From the NCBI GenBank assembly GCA_963832365.1, contig CAWHUL010000007.1:52257-116256 (forward strand): a stretch of DNA of 64,000 nt, read 5' to 3'. The position numbers and the translations under genes were made by a program. How positions within the stretch are numbered: position 1 is the first letter of the stretch; every line of letters begins with the position of its first letter. Positions 18,956 through 28,209 of the stretch are shown piece by piece. The stretch comes from CAWBRT01 sp963832365. Its GTDB lineage: Bacteria; Acidobacteriota; Terriglobia; Terriglobales; Acidobacteriaceae. Under the pieces are notes generated by a model. That model was not told where the DNA came from, made no database searches, and saw nothing but the letters and a program-made list of their open reading frames with translations.

Positions 18956-19824
18956 TCGAAGCGCTCCCATTTCTCTCCAAACAGCCCGCGCGGCCGAACC
19001 AAAAGGATGAAGGCCATAAGGAGGTACATAACGGCGCCCGACGCCTCCGGGAAGAACTGTATAGTCAGGGCTACGCTCAACCCGACAAGGAGACCGGCGA
19101 TGACCGTCCCTCTGAAGCTGCCGAGGCCGCCGATGGTAACCACCACGAACGCCGGCATGATAGCCTGATCCGCCATCGACGGAACGACACTCCACAGCGG
19201 AGCCGCGAGCACGCCGGCGACGCCGGCCAGGGCTGTACCTAACCCGAAGGTGATGGTGAAGATGGTCCGCAGATTAATGCCGAGCATGCTGACCATCTCC
19301 GGGTCCCGGCTGCCCGCCCGAATCACTCGGCCCCAGGGCGTCTTTTCCAGGAATAGCCAGACCGCGACCAAGACGAAGATCGTAAAAGCCAGCACTGCCA
19401 AACGATACTTTGTCACCAGGATTGGACCATAGACGATAAACCCTGCCAGAAACTGCGGGATATCGAAGGGATATCCTCGCGCACCCCACACGGTCCGAAT
19501 CAGTTCCTGCAAGAACAGAGCCAGCCCGAAGGTGAGCAGCAGTCCTAGCAGCGGCTCCTTGTTGTAAAGCGGACGCATGAGCGTCGCTTCGACGATCATG
19601 CCCACAATGCCGACGACAAACGGCGCCAAAACAATAATCGCCGCATCGCCAACCAGGGGTCGCAGTGTCATCGCGAAATAGGCGCCTAGCGCGAAGAACG
19701 CGCCGTGAGCAAAATTGACGACGCCGATCATGCCAAAGATGATGGAAAGTCCTTGCGCGATGACGATATAGAGAAAGCCCAGGACAAGCCCGTTGATTAC
19801 CTGGGCGAGCACGACTCCAAACAT
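18952..19824 (-). CDS. livH: Branched-chain amino acid-type ABC transporter permease LivH
   Basis: Inner-membrane permease of 290 residues with about 8 hydrophobic spans. The N-terminus QVINGLVLGFLYIVIAQGLSIIFG and the motif GVVNFAHGAFFALGAYFA are hallmarks of LivH. Later motifs are GLLLTFGLALFLQELIRTVWG, AGVAGVLAAPL and GGLGSFRGTVIAGLLVG. It lies between the substrate-binding protein gene and the fused LivM-G-F gene, which it overlaps by 4 bases. With them it forms a complete importer. Substrates of this transporter family range from amino acids to amides, urea and aromatic acids, so the family name does not fix the solute. Confidence 0.9.
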   Translation of the reverse strand: MFGVVLAQVINGLVLGFLYIVIAQGLSIIFGMIGVVNFAHGAFFALGAYFAMTLRPLVGDAAIIVLAPFVVGIVGMIVEATLMRPLYNKEPLLGLLLTFGLALFLQELIRTVWGARGYPFDIPQFLAGFIVYGPILVTKYRLAVLAFTIFVLVAVWLFLEKTPWGRVIRAGSRDPEMVSMLGINLRTIFTITFGLGTALAGVAGVLAAPLWSVVPSMADQAIMPAFVVVTIGGLGSFRGTVIAGLLVGLSVALTIQFFPEASGAVMYLLMAFILLVRPRGLFGEKWERFE

Positions 19825-19934
19825 GCGCTATACCTTATCCGCTTATCAAGAAGTAGACGCGATCCGCCGATCACGAAATAGACGCGCGCCAGCACCGAAG
19901 CAAGTACTGGCGCGCCAGAAATGGGCGCTGACGA

Positions 19935-21230
19935 CTATAGCGGCCCCAAGTTGCACCCGACCTCCTGCTTGCTCCCATAGAAGGAATCGAGTTCCTTCGC
20001 GCCGCCCTTCGGGAATTGGTCAAGGATGTCGAAGTAGTCATACTTATCGGTGATATTCTGCTTCACGCGGGCCACGATCACCGGCTGAAGGAGCTGGTGG
20101 TCCCATGAGCGGAAGTAGATAGGCATGTCCTTGAAGCCTTCGAACTTATATCCCTCCAGGAACTGTACAAGTTTCTTCGAATCGGTCGAGCCAGTCTTCT
20201 GGATGGCCGTTAGAATGGCCGTCATGCCGAACCAATCCTGCCAGCCCTCCACCTCGGGAGGAGCGCCGAACTGGGCTTGGTATTGCTTAGCAAAAGCCTG
20301 ACTCTTTGGCGTATTGTACGGACCGGTATAGTTCCAGAGCTTCGGGTAGATTCCGGTCACAGCCTGCGGCCCGGCGGCCCATAGATCAGAGTCGTTGACA
20401 ACGGGCGAGGAGATCAAGACCTTGCCCTTCATGCCGATCCCTTGGAACTGCTTCAAAAAGTTCGTGAGATCGCTGCCTCCGAACGTCACCCACGCTACCT
20501 GTGGGTTACCGCTTCGTAGCTTCAGCAGGTATGCGCTGAAGTCGGTCGTCCCTAACGGCGCCTGATCCTGTCCGACGATTACGGCGCTTGCGTCCTTGTC
20601 GTCTTTAAGATAGTCCTTCATCTGATTGTAGGAGTCGATGCCCCACGCATACGACGCTGAGAGGAAGTACCACCGCTTATTCTTCCCATTGTCCGACAAT
20701 GACGGGAAAATGGTTCGTACGGTGACATGACTTGGCAGATCGACCCTGAAGGTGTATCGGTTACAGTTTTTCCCCGTGATCTCCGTCGCGTTTGGCCCGG
20801 AGGCCATCAGCAAGATCTTGTTCTGCAATGCAACCGGCATCATGGCCAGAATGTCGCCGCTATTGATGCCGCCGTCGATAGCTACGACCTTATCCACTTC
20901 GATCATCTTCTGCATGCGCTGCACTGAGTCCTTCGGATTGGACTCGTCTTCCCAGATCAACTGGACCGGACGGCCCAGAACCTTGCCCCCAAAATCCTGT
21001 ACGGCTAGCATGGCTCCATTGTGGCCATTCTCGCCTTGCACCGTGTAGGTTCCAGACTTGGGCAATAGAACGCCGATCTTGATCGGTTCCTGGGCAGCCG
21101 CTGCCGAAGCCAAACATAGTAACAACGAGACGACCGCAAGAATGAGAAACAAGGCAGGGTTTCTGCCTGGTTGATCTTGGCTGAAACGAGCACACTTCCG
21201 CTCCAAAGGATTTGCGATGTTTCCGTTCAT
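19935..21230 (-). CDS. ABC transporter substrate-binding protein (LivJ/amide-urea type)
   Basis: Periplasmic ligand-binding protein of 431 residues. A long N-terminal region with a hydrophobic core (ALFLILAVVSLLLCLASAAAAQ) acts as export signal, and the mature part begins EPIKIGVLLPKSGTYTVQGENG, typical of Peripla_BP_6 proteins. The ATG at 21230 is preferred over one 21 bases upstream because GGGGGAAG precedes it at ideal spacing. It is the first importer gene and lies 110 bases before livH, as expected for the most highly expressed member. The upstream region to 21545 probably holds the operon promoter, although the IS now sits directly beyond it. Confidence 0.9.
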   Translation of the reverse strand: MNGNIANPLERKCARFSQDQPGRNPALFLILAVVSLLLCLASAAAAQEPIKIGVLLPKSGTYTVQGENGHNGAMLAVQDFGGKVLGRPVQLIWEDESNPKDSVQRMQKMIEVDKVVAIDGGINSGDILAMMPVALQNKILLMASGPNATEITGKNCNRYTFRVDLPSHVTVRTIFPSLSDNGKNKRWYFLSASYAWGIDSYNQMKDYLKDDKDASAVIVGQDQAPLGTTDFSAYLLKLRSGNPQVAWVTFGGSDLTNFLKQFQGIGMKGKVLISSPVVNDSDLWAAGPQAVTGIYPKLWNYTGPYNTPKSQAFAKQYQAQFGAPPEVEGWQDWFGMTAILTAIQKTGSTDSKKLVQFLEGYKFEGFKDMPIYFRSWDHQLLQPVIVARVKQNITDKYDYFDILDQFPKGGAKELDSFYGSKQEVGCNLGPL

Positions 21231-21529
21231 GAACTTCCCCCAAACGTGCAAGACGGGTTAAGCGCCCACGAATGCGCTATCGGAATTTCCTCTTGCTCAG
21301 CCTATTCCATGAGCACCAAGCCAAGAGCATTGAAGCAGCACACAACCTGAATGGGGAATCCTCGCTATGTCCATTCGCTTCGACGCTAATGAATAAGGAA
21401 ATGGACAGGGGGACGACACCACATTCCATTCTGCTGCCTAAGTTATCTGCGAAAATCCCCACTAACCGAATCGCTTCTGTCCTGAACCGATGTTGAAAGC
21501 TTATACTCGAACGGAGCCCGCGCTGTCAA

Positions 21530-21545
21530 GGAGAGCGGGGAAGTA
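21530..21545. repeat. Left target-site duplication of the IS element
   Basis: The 16-base sequence GGAGAGCGGGGAAGTA is repeated exactly at 22989-23004, on the other side of the IS. An additional A at 21529 and 22988 makes 16 or 17 bases possible. Confidence 0.85.
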
Positions 21546-22988
21546 TGTCAGTAGCACATGATATGTCCGGTTGAGATAGCAAGTGATCTGTCCGCTTTTC
21601 AGGCGGTGAGAGTAGGAGACCATGGGAGGCATGGATTTCTACTCGAAGGCTGCGGTGGAGCGGGCGATGAAGGTTCAAGAAGTGATTTTGCGGGCCTTGG
21701 CGAAGAAGATCACGTGGTGGCAGGCGGCCAAGATCCTCGGCATCAGCGACCGGCAGATGCGGCGCTGGCACGAGCGCTACGAAGAATCCGGCTACGACGG
21801 GCTGTTCGACCGCAGGCGGGGACAACCCTCGCCCAAGCGGGTTCCCCTGGCGCAGGTCGAGCAGGTACTGGGGCTGTACCGCGACCGGTACTTTGATTTG
21901 AATGTGCAGCATTTCCACGAGAAACTCGGCGAAGAGCACGGCATTGGGCTGAGTTACACCTGGGTCAAACTGGCCCTGCAAGGAGCGGGGGCTGGTGAAG
22001 CGGGGGCGCACACGGAGTCCACCGCAAGCGGCGCGAGCGGCGGCCTTTGCCGGGTATGCTGCTGCATATTGATGGCAGCCGCCACCGCTGGTTCCAGGAC
22101 GAGCGCTGGCACGACCTGATCGTGATTCTGGACGACGCCACCGGCGAGATCTATTACGCGCAGTTGGTGGACGAAGAATCCACCAGGACGGTCATGGCGG
22201 GCCTGCGCGAGGTGATCGCGCGCAAGGGCTTGTTCTGCGCCTTATACAGTGACCGGGGCAGCCACTTCTGGCTCACGCCCAAGGCTGGAGGCAAGGTCGA
22301 TCTCCACCAGTTGACGCAGGTGGGACGCGCGCTGCACGAGCTGGGCGTGCGGATGATTCCGGCCTACTCACCGCAGGCGCGGGGCCGCAGCGAGCGCAGC
22401 TTCGGAACCTGGCAGGGACGATTGCCGCAGGAGTTGCGGCTGCACGGAATCACCACCGTCGACGCCGCCAACCGGTTTCTACGGGAACACTTTATGGACG
22501 AGTTCAATGGCCGCTTTCAGGTTGCAGCGGCACAGCGCGGCACCGCCTTTGTCGCTTGCCCGCGCCGCGATCTGGACCTGATCTTCTCACTCCAGTTCGA
22601 GCGCTCCGTGAATCGTGACAACACGGTCAGCTTTCAAAATATGATTCTGCAGATCGAGCGGGTGAAGTGGAGAGCAACCCTGGCCGGATGTACGGTCACG
22701 GTGCATCAGCATCTGGATCAAACCCTGTGTATTACCTACGGACCGCACCGGTTGGGACGGTTCACCGCCCAAGGTGAGGCCATGACAGAAACTAAACCCG
22801 GGACCAGAAAAGCTATGGAAAAGACGCTCCGTGGAAAAGTCCCAAAACCGGCTTTTCCCCCGAGCTTTGAAATCCCGCCAACCGCGCTGGATTCCAACTT
22901 TCCCACAGCTTCGACGGCGGCTCGATCAATCTAACAACCGGACATTTCACTTGCTACAAAAACCGGACATTTTAACTTACTAAGAACA
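21546..22988 (+). mobile_element. ISNCY-type insertion sequence (about 1443 bp)
   Basis: A complete IS bounded by imperfect terminal inverted repeats starting TGT. In the left end ATGTCCGGTT (21563) and TAGCAAGTGA are spaced exactly as in the reverse complement of the right end (22970 inward), and each end carries two TGTCCG units. The whole is flanked by a 16-base direct repeat. One transposase gene fills the interior. It lies between the BKACE gene and the ABC importer genes, thereby interrupting what looks like one catabolic operon. The intact duplication points to recent insertion. Confidence 0.85.
21622..22934 (+). pseudogene. ISNCY family transposase, two single-base frameshifts
   Basis: DDE-type transposase with an N-terminal helix-turn-helix (KKITWWQAAKILGISDRQMRRWHERYEESGYDGLFDRR) and an rve-type catalytic core: LLHIDGSRHRWF gives the first Asp, ALYSDRGSHFW the second, and RSERSFGTWQGRLP the Glu. 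The frames are separated by two extra bases, one in the GGGGG run near 21987-21991 and one C near 22019. Skipping both gives LVKRGRTRS-HRKRRERRPLPGMLLHIDG and a 436-residue protein of normal length. As written the transposase could not be made. If these are sequence errors the element may be active. Confidence 0.8.
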
Positions 22989-23004
22989 GGAGAGCGGGGA
23001 AGTA
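22989..23004. repeat. Right target-site duplication of the IS element
   Basis: Exact copy of the 16-base sequence at 21530-21545, directly after the right inverted repeat. Confidence 0.85.
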
Positions 23005-23732
23005 AATCAGGATGTGTTTTGTACGTGATATGTTGCCGCAACGATTCCAATCTTCGGGAACAGCAACTCCCCGGCATGGAACTTCACCTTCTCTACCACT
23101 TGTCGTGCGGTATTCCAACTAGCAACCTGATACAAAAAGCTCTCGTATTGTAGCTTTGGCTTGCAAAATCGCACACCTTCAGCGCGGCGGCTGGCAAGAC
23201 CAGGCGGCCAGCAAGTCCGGGCGCGTCTTTTGCATCAGGGACGAACTGCTGAACACCCCCGCGCCTACTCTCGTGCAAGGACTTCAAGCATTAGCTTGGG
23301 CCATCCACCCGGAGCTGTTCACACGTCCCGAGGGAATCAGGGCACTGAATGATGGCCGCGTTCCTTCTCCAATTGGCGGCCGGTTACCGGAAACGTAGGC
23401 GACGACTCCGAGATTTCCCGTCAGGAGCAATCTGGCAATTGAATTCGTCCATTATCACGTTTCCCAAGCCGACGTCAGGGGACCTATCTGAGCGGGGACT
23501 CACGCTTCGATGGCGACAAGCGCATTTGAGGTAGGTGATCGCAGACCGAAGACAGAAATGGGACTCCTAGAAACGCACCTCGTGAAAACGTGCCCGAACG
23601 TCAGGCTCGATGGCGGATTCAATGTCCTGTCGCGGACAAACAAAGACGGTAAGTGACGCCGGCCGTTACTCTTCCTACGGCAACCGGTTCACAACTTTCT
23701 TTACGTGCAGCTTGCTCGAGGGCCGTGCACCT
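23005..23732. other. Non-coding or decayed stretch between IS and BKACE gene
   Basis: About 730 bases without a gene I can support. The longest frame (23156-23398, plus) has a partly protein-like translation (LLNTPAPTLVQGLQALAWAIHPELF), which may be a gene remnant, but I recognise no family. If the cluster on both sides was once a single operon, this region together with the IS is the inserted or decayed part. Confidence 0.35.
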
Positions 23733-24575
23733 CTATCGCGTAGACGCGGTTGCCTTCGGCGCCAAGCTGAGCATCTTTCTGGCCTCGGCCGGCGTGGCCA
23801 GATCGCGGCCTACCGCCAGGGCAATCTGCCTCATGCGGCGGAGCAAAGCCAGGTTGGTGGCAAGCACACCCTTGCTGAGAAAGATGTTGTCTTCCAGTCC
23901 GACGCGAACGTGCCCGCCGAGCGCCATGGCGATGACCGACAACTTCACGTGCTCCTTGCCGATGATGGTCACGCCCCAGGTGCATTGGCTGGGCAAATGA
24001 TCATACAAATAGAAGAGAGCTTTTTCCGAGGCCGGTTGTGAGCCGGGAACTCCCATCACCAAGTTGATATGCAACGGGCCCGCTACTTCGCCCTTGTCCA
24101 CCAGCTTGAAAGCGTTCCACAGCATCGCCGTATCGAAGACTTCGATCTCAGGCTTGATGTTGTACTTGCGCATTTCCCCGGCCAGATAAGAGACCGTCTC
24201 CGGATCATTGAAGTTGGCGATGGTTGGAAAATTCGATGAGCCGGTCGCCAAGCTGGCCATTTCCGGTCCGAGGCACAACATCTGACCGCGCTCTTTGTAG
24301 CTCTTGCCGGCCCGCCCGCCGGTGGAGAGCTGGCGAATAATGTCGCAGTCGGGATACTTGTCCAGTTCGGCCAGAACCGCGCGATTCACTTCCATGTCCG
24401 AAGTCGGCCAGCCTTCTTTGTCGCGCGTGTGAATGTGCGCTACGGCAGCGCCTTCCTTCCAGCATTCGTAAATCTGGGCGGCGATCTCCTGCGGCGTAAG
24501 CGGAACATTGGGGTTCATCTCCCGAGTCGGCACGTTGCCGGTCGGCGCAACGGTGAGAATAATCTTGTCGCTCAT
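23733..24575 (-). CDS. Beta-keto acid cleavage enzyme (BKACE, DUF849 family)
   Basis: A 280-residue TIM-barrel zinc enzyme of the Kce/BKACE family, which condenses a beta-keto acid with acetyl-CoA and releases acetoacetate and a new CoA ester. Seen features are LTVAPTGNVPTREMNPNVPLTP at the N-terminus, the zinc motif HIHTRD, CDIIRQLSTGGRAG, GVPGSQPAS, and the C-terminal ALGGHVRVGLEDNIFLSKG. The ATG at 24575 has GAGGTG at good spacing. An aminotransferase remnant lies upstream, which fits pathways in which an amino acid is turned into a beta-keto acid before cleavage. The exact substrate depends on pocket residues that I cannot assign here. Confidence 0.9.
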   Translation of the reverse strand: MSDKIILTVAPTGNVPTREMNPNVPLTPQEIAAQIYECWKEGAAVAHIHTRDKEGWPTSDMEVNRAVLAELDKYPDCDIIRQLSTGGRAGKSYKERGQMLCLGPEMASLATGSSNFPTIANFNDPETVSYLAGEMRKYNIKPEIEVFDTAMLWNAFKLVDKGEVAGPLHINLVMGVPGSQPASEKALFYLYDHLPSQCTWGVTIIGKEHVKLSVIAMALGGHVRVGLEDNIFLSKGVLATNLALLRRMRQIALAVGRDLATPAEARKMLSLAPKATASTR

Positions 24576-24631
24576 CTGCTTCACCTCATGCCGTCCATGA
24601 TAGATGCAAAAAACTCCAGCAAAAACCTGCG

Positions 24632-25240
24632 TTAGCTCCGGGCCGATGTGATCGCCGCCTCAATCGCCTCGGCAAGTTTGTCGACCAGCCCATCGATCTG
24701 AGCTGAGGTAATGATGAACGGCGGAGCGATGAGAACCTGATTGCCGAGTCGGCCGTCGACGGTGCCTCCCCTGGGATAGCAGCAGAGGCCGCAAGCCATG
24801 GCTTCTCTTTTCACGCGAGCGTGCATTTTGAGCGCTAGATCGAAGGGAGTCTTGCCAGCACGGTCGGAAACCAACTCGAGCCCCCAGAAAAGTCCGCGGC
24901 CACGAATATCGCCGACATGGGGATGGCTGCCCAAATGTTGCGCGAATGCAGCCGCAAGCTCAGCTCCGCGCGCTCGCACCGCATCCAGAAGCCGTTCGTC
25001 GCGCACCGTCTGCTGCACGGCGAGCGCGGCTGCGCAGGCGGTGGCGTGGCCAATATAGGTGTGGCCGTGCTGAAAGTCTCCGGAACCGGCCGCGATGGCG
25101 TCGGATATTTCCCCGCTCGCCAGCATGGCCCCAATCGGCTGATAGCCACCGCCTAGCCCCTTGGCAATAATCATAATGTCCGGTCTGACATTTTCCTGAG
25201 CACAGGCGTGCAGCGTTCCTGTGCGGCCCATGCCGCACAT
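24632..25240 (-). pseudogene. Class III (PLP-dependent) aminotransferase, N-terminal half missing
   Basis: The C-terminal half of an omega-amino acid/acetylornithine-type aminotransferase. The recognisable part starts at MCGMGRTGTLHACAQE and includes the PLP lysine in IMIIAKGLGGGYQPIGA, GHTYIGHATACAAALA and the C-terminal domain GRGLFWGLELV. Upstream of about 25240 the sequence (PKSHTELLEELKM) no longer matches the family, and there is no second half nearby, so the gene has lost roughly 200 residues by deletion. An open frame to 25381 exists, but its first 45 residues are unrelated. It lies 56 bases upstream of BKACE and was probably its operon partner. Confidence 0.8.
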
Positions 25241-25805
25241 CATCTTGAGCTCTTCTAGTAACTCCGTATGCGATTTCGGCGTTCCAAATTTTCTCATCGA
25301 GATGGTTTGTAGATCAGGAATCCTCAAAAAGCAACGAAGTTTCGTGAATTCCAAAATTTCGACTGGCGGTTGGGCGGTCAACTCACTATTTGAGCCAGAT
25401 GCTCCGCCTGCGGTCGGCTATGGGGAACTTATCAAGTATGCCTGCGCGAGACAAATATTGATAAGTCAGCTAGGGCAACGAAAATCGGCAGATTTAGTCG
25501 CGACTTGCTCCTGAATGCTGATGACAGGCAACCCAGACGTTACGGAGCGCCAAACGGGCCGGAAGTCGGCTTCGGTGAGATTAGGAGCGAGATACGCCCT
25601 AGCATCCTCCCAAATCGATGGACTCCCAGACCCGATCTTGTTGACTGCGGGATCCTCTTCGACGGAGTACGCCTTCAAAGACCGACCACCTCGGATTATC
25701 GTGGCCAACGGTCGCGGGCACTACCCCACTCAATGTGTCGTGCAGATCCCGCTGATTGGTTATAACCAGGCTCCTCCGCGTACGCCACTGGAATTACCAT
25801 GCATG
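25241..25805. other. Non-coding stretch at the deletion joint
   Basis: Sequence upstream of the truncated aminotransferase. Frames on both strands are short and overlapping and none is convincing. A minus-strand frame at 25466-25708 is the best of them but has no recognisable features. Confidence 0.3.
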
Positions 25806-25971
25806 GCGCGCACGATGGGTGTACCGGGGTCAGCGAAAAAGATGTAGGACCAGCAACATCCAACAGCTCGCAACCCAGCTCCCAACCCGGTCCTTTCCGA
25901 TCGCATCTCGGTTTGTTTGTAGGACATCACCTGTCCGTTCGCATTTGCGGTCGCTTGCCGTTGTGCAACGA
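25806..25971. repeat. Dispersed repeat, copy A
   Basis: About 165 bases that match 35745-35909 in the same orientation with few differences. Long identical stretches include CAACATCCAACAGCTCGCAA and GATCGCATCTCGGTTTGTTT. Neither copy encodes a convincing protein. Both lie upstream of plus-strand genes. Confidence 0.8.
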
Positions 25972-26041
25972 CGGCTGGCGCCCGCGCTATGAGGCCGCTG
26001 CTCCAGCCCGGCCAGCTTTCGATCGGAGTAACGGTTAACCT
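25972..26041 (+). pseudogene. Fragment of a thioesterase gene
   Basis: About 70 bases (CTGCTCCAGCCCGGCCAGCT and surroundings) closely match 38853-38922 inside the thioesterase remnant at 38818-39164. Directly fused to dispersed repeat copy A, so this is a rearrangement scrap, not a gene. Confidence 0.65.
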
Positions 26042-26099
26042 TAACATTTTGGAATGATTGAAAGACATGATTGTTGGCCCGAATCTGTCACCGCAAACC

Positions 26100-26669
26100 A
26101 TGAGCGAATCACCATTGCGTGAGATCTACGTCAGCACGGATATAGAGACCGACGGACCGGTCGCGGGAAAACATTCCCTCCTGAGCATTGGATCGGCAGC
26201 CTATCTGGCCGACAAAGAGCTGCTGGGGACGTTCTCCGCCAACTTGGAAACGCTGCCCGCATCGGCCCCGGATCCCAAGACCGCCGCATGGTGGGCCACA
26301 CAGCCGGAGGCATGGTCGGCCTGCCGGCAAAATCTCGAAGCGCCTGCTGTTGCCCTGAAGCGCTACGTTGCCTGGCTCAAGGCGTTTGGCGGACGGCCTG
26401 TGTTTGTCGGCTACCCGGCCGCTTTTGATTTTTCTTTCGTCTATTGGTATCTCACCGAGTTCGCGGGCGAGAACCCATTCGGCTATTCGGCAATTGATAT
26501 CAAGACCTACGCGATGGCGTTGCTGCGCAAACCATATCGAGCGTGCGGCAAGCAGTCGATGCCCCCGGAGTGGTTCGATCCCGTGTCTCATACGCATGTG
26601 GCGCTCGACGATGCCATCGAGCAAGGACGACTGTTCTGCAACATGCTTAAGGCCAACTTCGGCGCCTAA
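26100..26669 (+). CDS. DnaQ-like 3'-5' exonuclease (DEDD superfamily)
   Basis: A 189-residue nuclease of the RNase T/DnaQ fold. The first acidic motif is STDIETDGP, the second lies in VGYPAAFDFSFVYWYL, and the third is HVALDDAIEQG, giving the D-E-D-D set. I chose the ATG at 26100, which places REIYVSTDIETDGP near the N-terminus as in relatives; upstream starts lack a good ribosome site. It lies 60 bases after the thioesterase scrap and is transcribed toward the glycerol kinase remnant. It would trim single-stranded RNA or DNA; the substrate is not determinable. Confidence 0.8.
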   Translation: MSESPLREIYVSTDIETDGPVAGKHSLLSIGSAAYLADKELLGTFSANLETLPASAPDPKTAAWWATQPEAWSACRQNLEAPAVALKRYVAWLKAFGGRPVFVGYPAAFDFSFVYWYLTEFAGENPFGYSAIDIKTYAMALLRKPYRACGKQSMPPEWFDPVSHTHVALDDAIEQGRLFCNMLKANFGA

Positions 26670-26833
26670 CTAGCCGCTCACGGCTGCTGAATGTCGTAAT
26701 GTCATTCCGTAGAATTGCAGACTCGTCGGTGGCCTCAATCAAAGCCTCAACCGGATCGTGACATCCGCGAAACAATTGCGTGAGATTCTGCTTCGCTTGC
26801 CCCAGCGAATCACGTCCCTCTTCCGCTGAGTTC

Positions 26834-28209
26834 TTAGTGGCGACCGCCCAGAAAGAACACGAACAGATATATCCCAAGCCGGGATGGGTCGAACACAAAG
26901 CTGAAGAGATCTTTGCCCGTACTCTGGAAGTGATCGGCGAAGCCATGCACGGAAGCGGGATCGTGGGGAGCGAGCTGGCCGCGATCGGTATCACTAATCA
27001 GCGCGAAACTACCATCGTCTGGAGTCGCAAGACCGGCAAGCCGGTTTATAACGCTATCGTTTGGCAGGACACACGTACCGCCGACTATGTTTCCCAGTTT
27101 TCGAAAGATGGCGGTCAGGACCGTTTCCGCGCCCAGACCGGACTACCTCTCGCCACGTATTTCAGCGGGCTCAAGATTCGGTGGATTCTCGCGGAGGTGC
27201 CCGGTGTCCGCGAACCGGCCGAGGCCGGCGACGTGCTGTTTGGCAACATCGACACGTTCCTATTTGGAAGCTCACTGGTGGCCCCGATGGTGGAGTTCAT
27301 GTGACCGATGTTACCAATGCCAGCCGCACGCAACTGATGAATCTGGGAACACCCCGGGCAATGCTGCCTCGCATCTGTTCGAGTATTGAAATATATGGCC
27401 ACGTCCAAGGCGGTACGATAAGCGGTGTGCCGATTGCCGGCGACCTGGGCGACCAACAGGCGGCGTTGGTCGGGCAAACCTGTTTCCAACCCGGCCAGGC
27501 GAAGAATACCTACGGAACCGGTTGCTTTTTGCTGCTGAATACCGGCCCGCACCCGGTGCAGTCCAACCATGGCTTGCTCACCACCGTGGCCTACAAACTG
27601 GGAGATCAACCGGTGCACTACGCCCTCGAGGGCAGTGTTGCCATTACCGGCGCGCTGGTGCAGTGGCTGCGAGACAACCTGGGCCTGATCCGTACCAGTT
27701 CCGAGGTGGCGAAGACGGTGACAGACAATGGGGGCGTGTACTTCGTTCCTGCTTTTTCAGGCCTGTTTGCCCCTTACTGGAAGGCCAATGCGCGCGGCGT
27801 AATCGCCGGACTCACCCGTTATGCCGCCAAAGGACACCTCGCACGTGCGGTCCTAGAGGCAACAGCATTCCAGACTCGCGAAATAGTGGAGGCCATGGAG
27901 CAAGATTCCGGGATCAAATTGGAGGTGCTGCGCACTGATGGCGGCATGGTCGAAGACGAATTGCTGATGCAGTTCCAGGCGGACATCCTGGACAAACCTG
28001 TCGTCAGACCCGTGATCAAAGAGACCACCGCGCTGGGAGCCGCTTATGCCGCGGGATTGGCGGTTGGCTTCTTTAAGGCTGCAGATGAGCTCTGTGCTAA
28101 CTGGTCGGTCGATAAGACCTGGACGCCAAGTATGGACCCGGAAAGACGCGAGTCGATGTACCGGATGTGGAAGAAGGCCGTGAGCCGCACCTTTGACTGG
28201 GTGGATTGA
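26834..28209 (+). pseudogene. glpK: Glycerol kinase, 5'-truncated and frameshifted
   Basis: FGGY-family kinase with the glycerol kinase hallmarks ATAQKEHEQIYPKPGWVEH, ITNQRETTIVW, IVWQDTRT, VTDVTNASRT, GDLGDQQAALVGQ and the C-terminal ATPase strand GGMVEDELLMQFQADIL. The extreme N-terminus with the phosphate-binding DQGTTS segment is absent: the reading before ATAQKEHEQ is unrelated. Near 27263 one base is missing, so FLF-GSS should read FLIWKLTGGP. The missing N-terminus is a true structural loss if the assembly is right, so the product would be inactive. No glycerol facilitator or dehydrogenase lies nearby. Confidence 0.85.
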
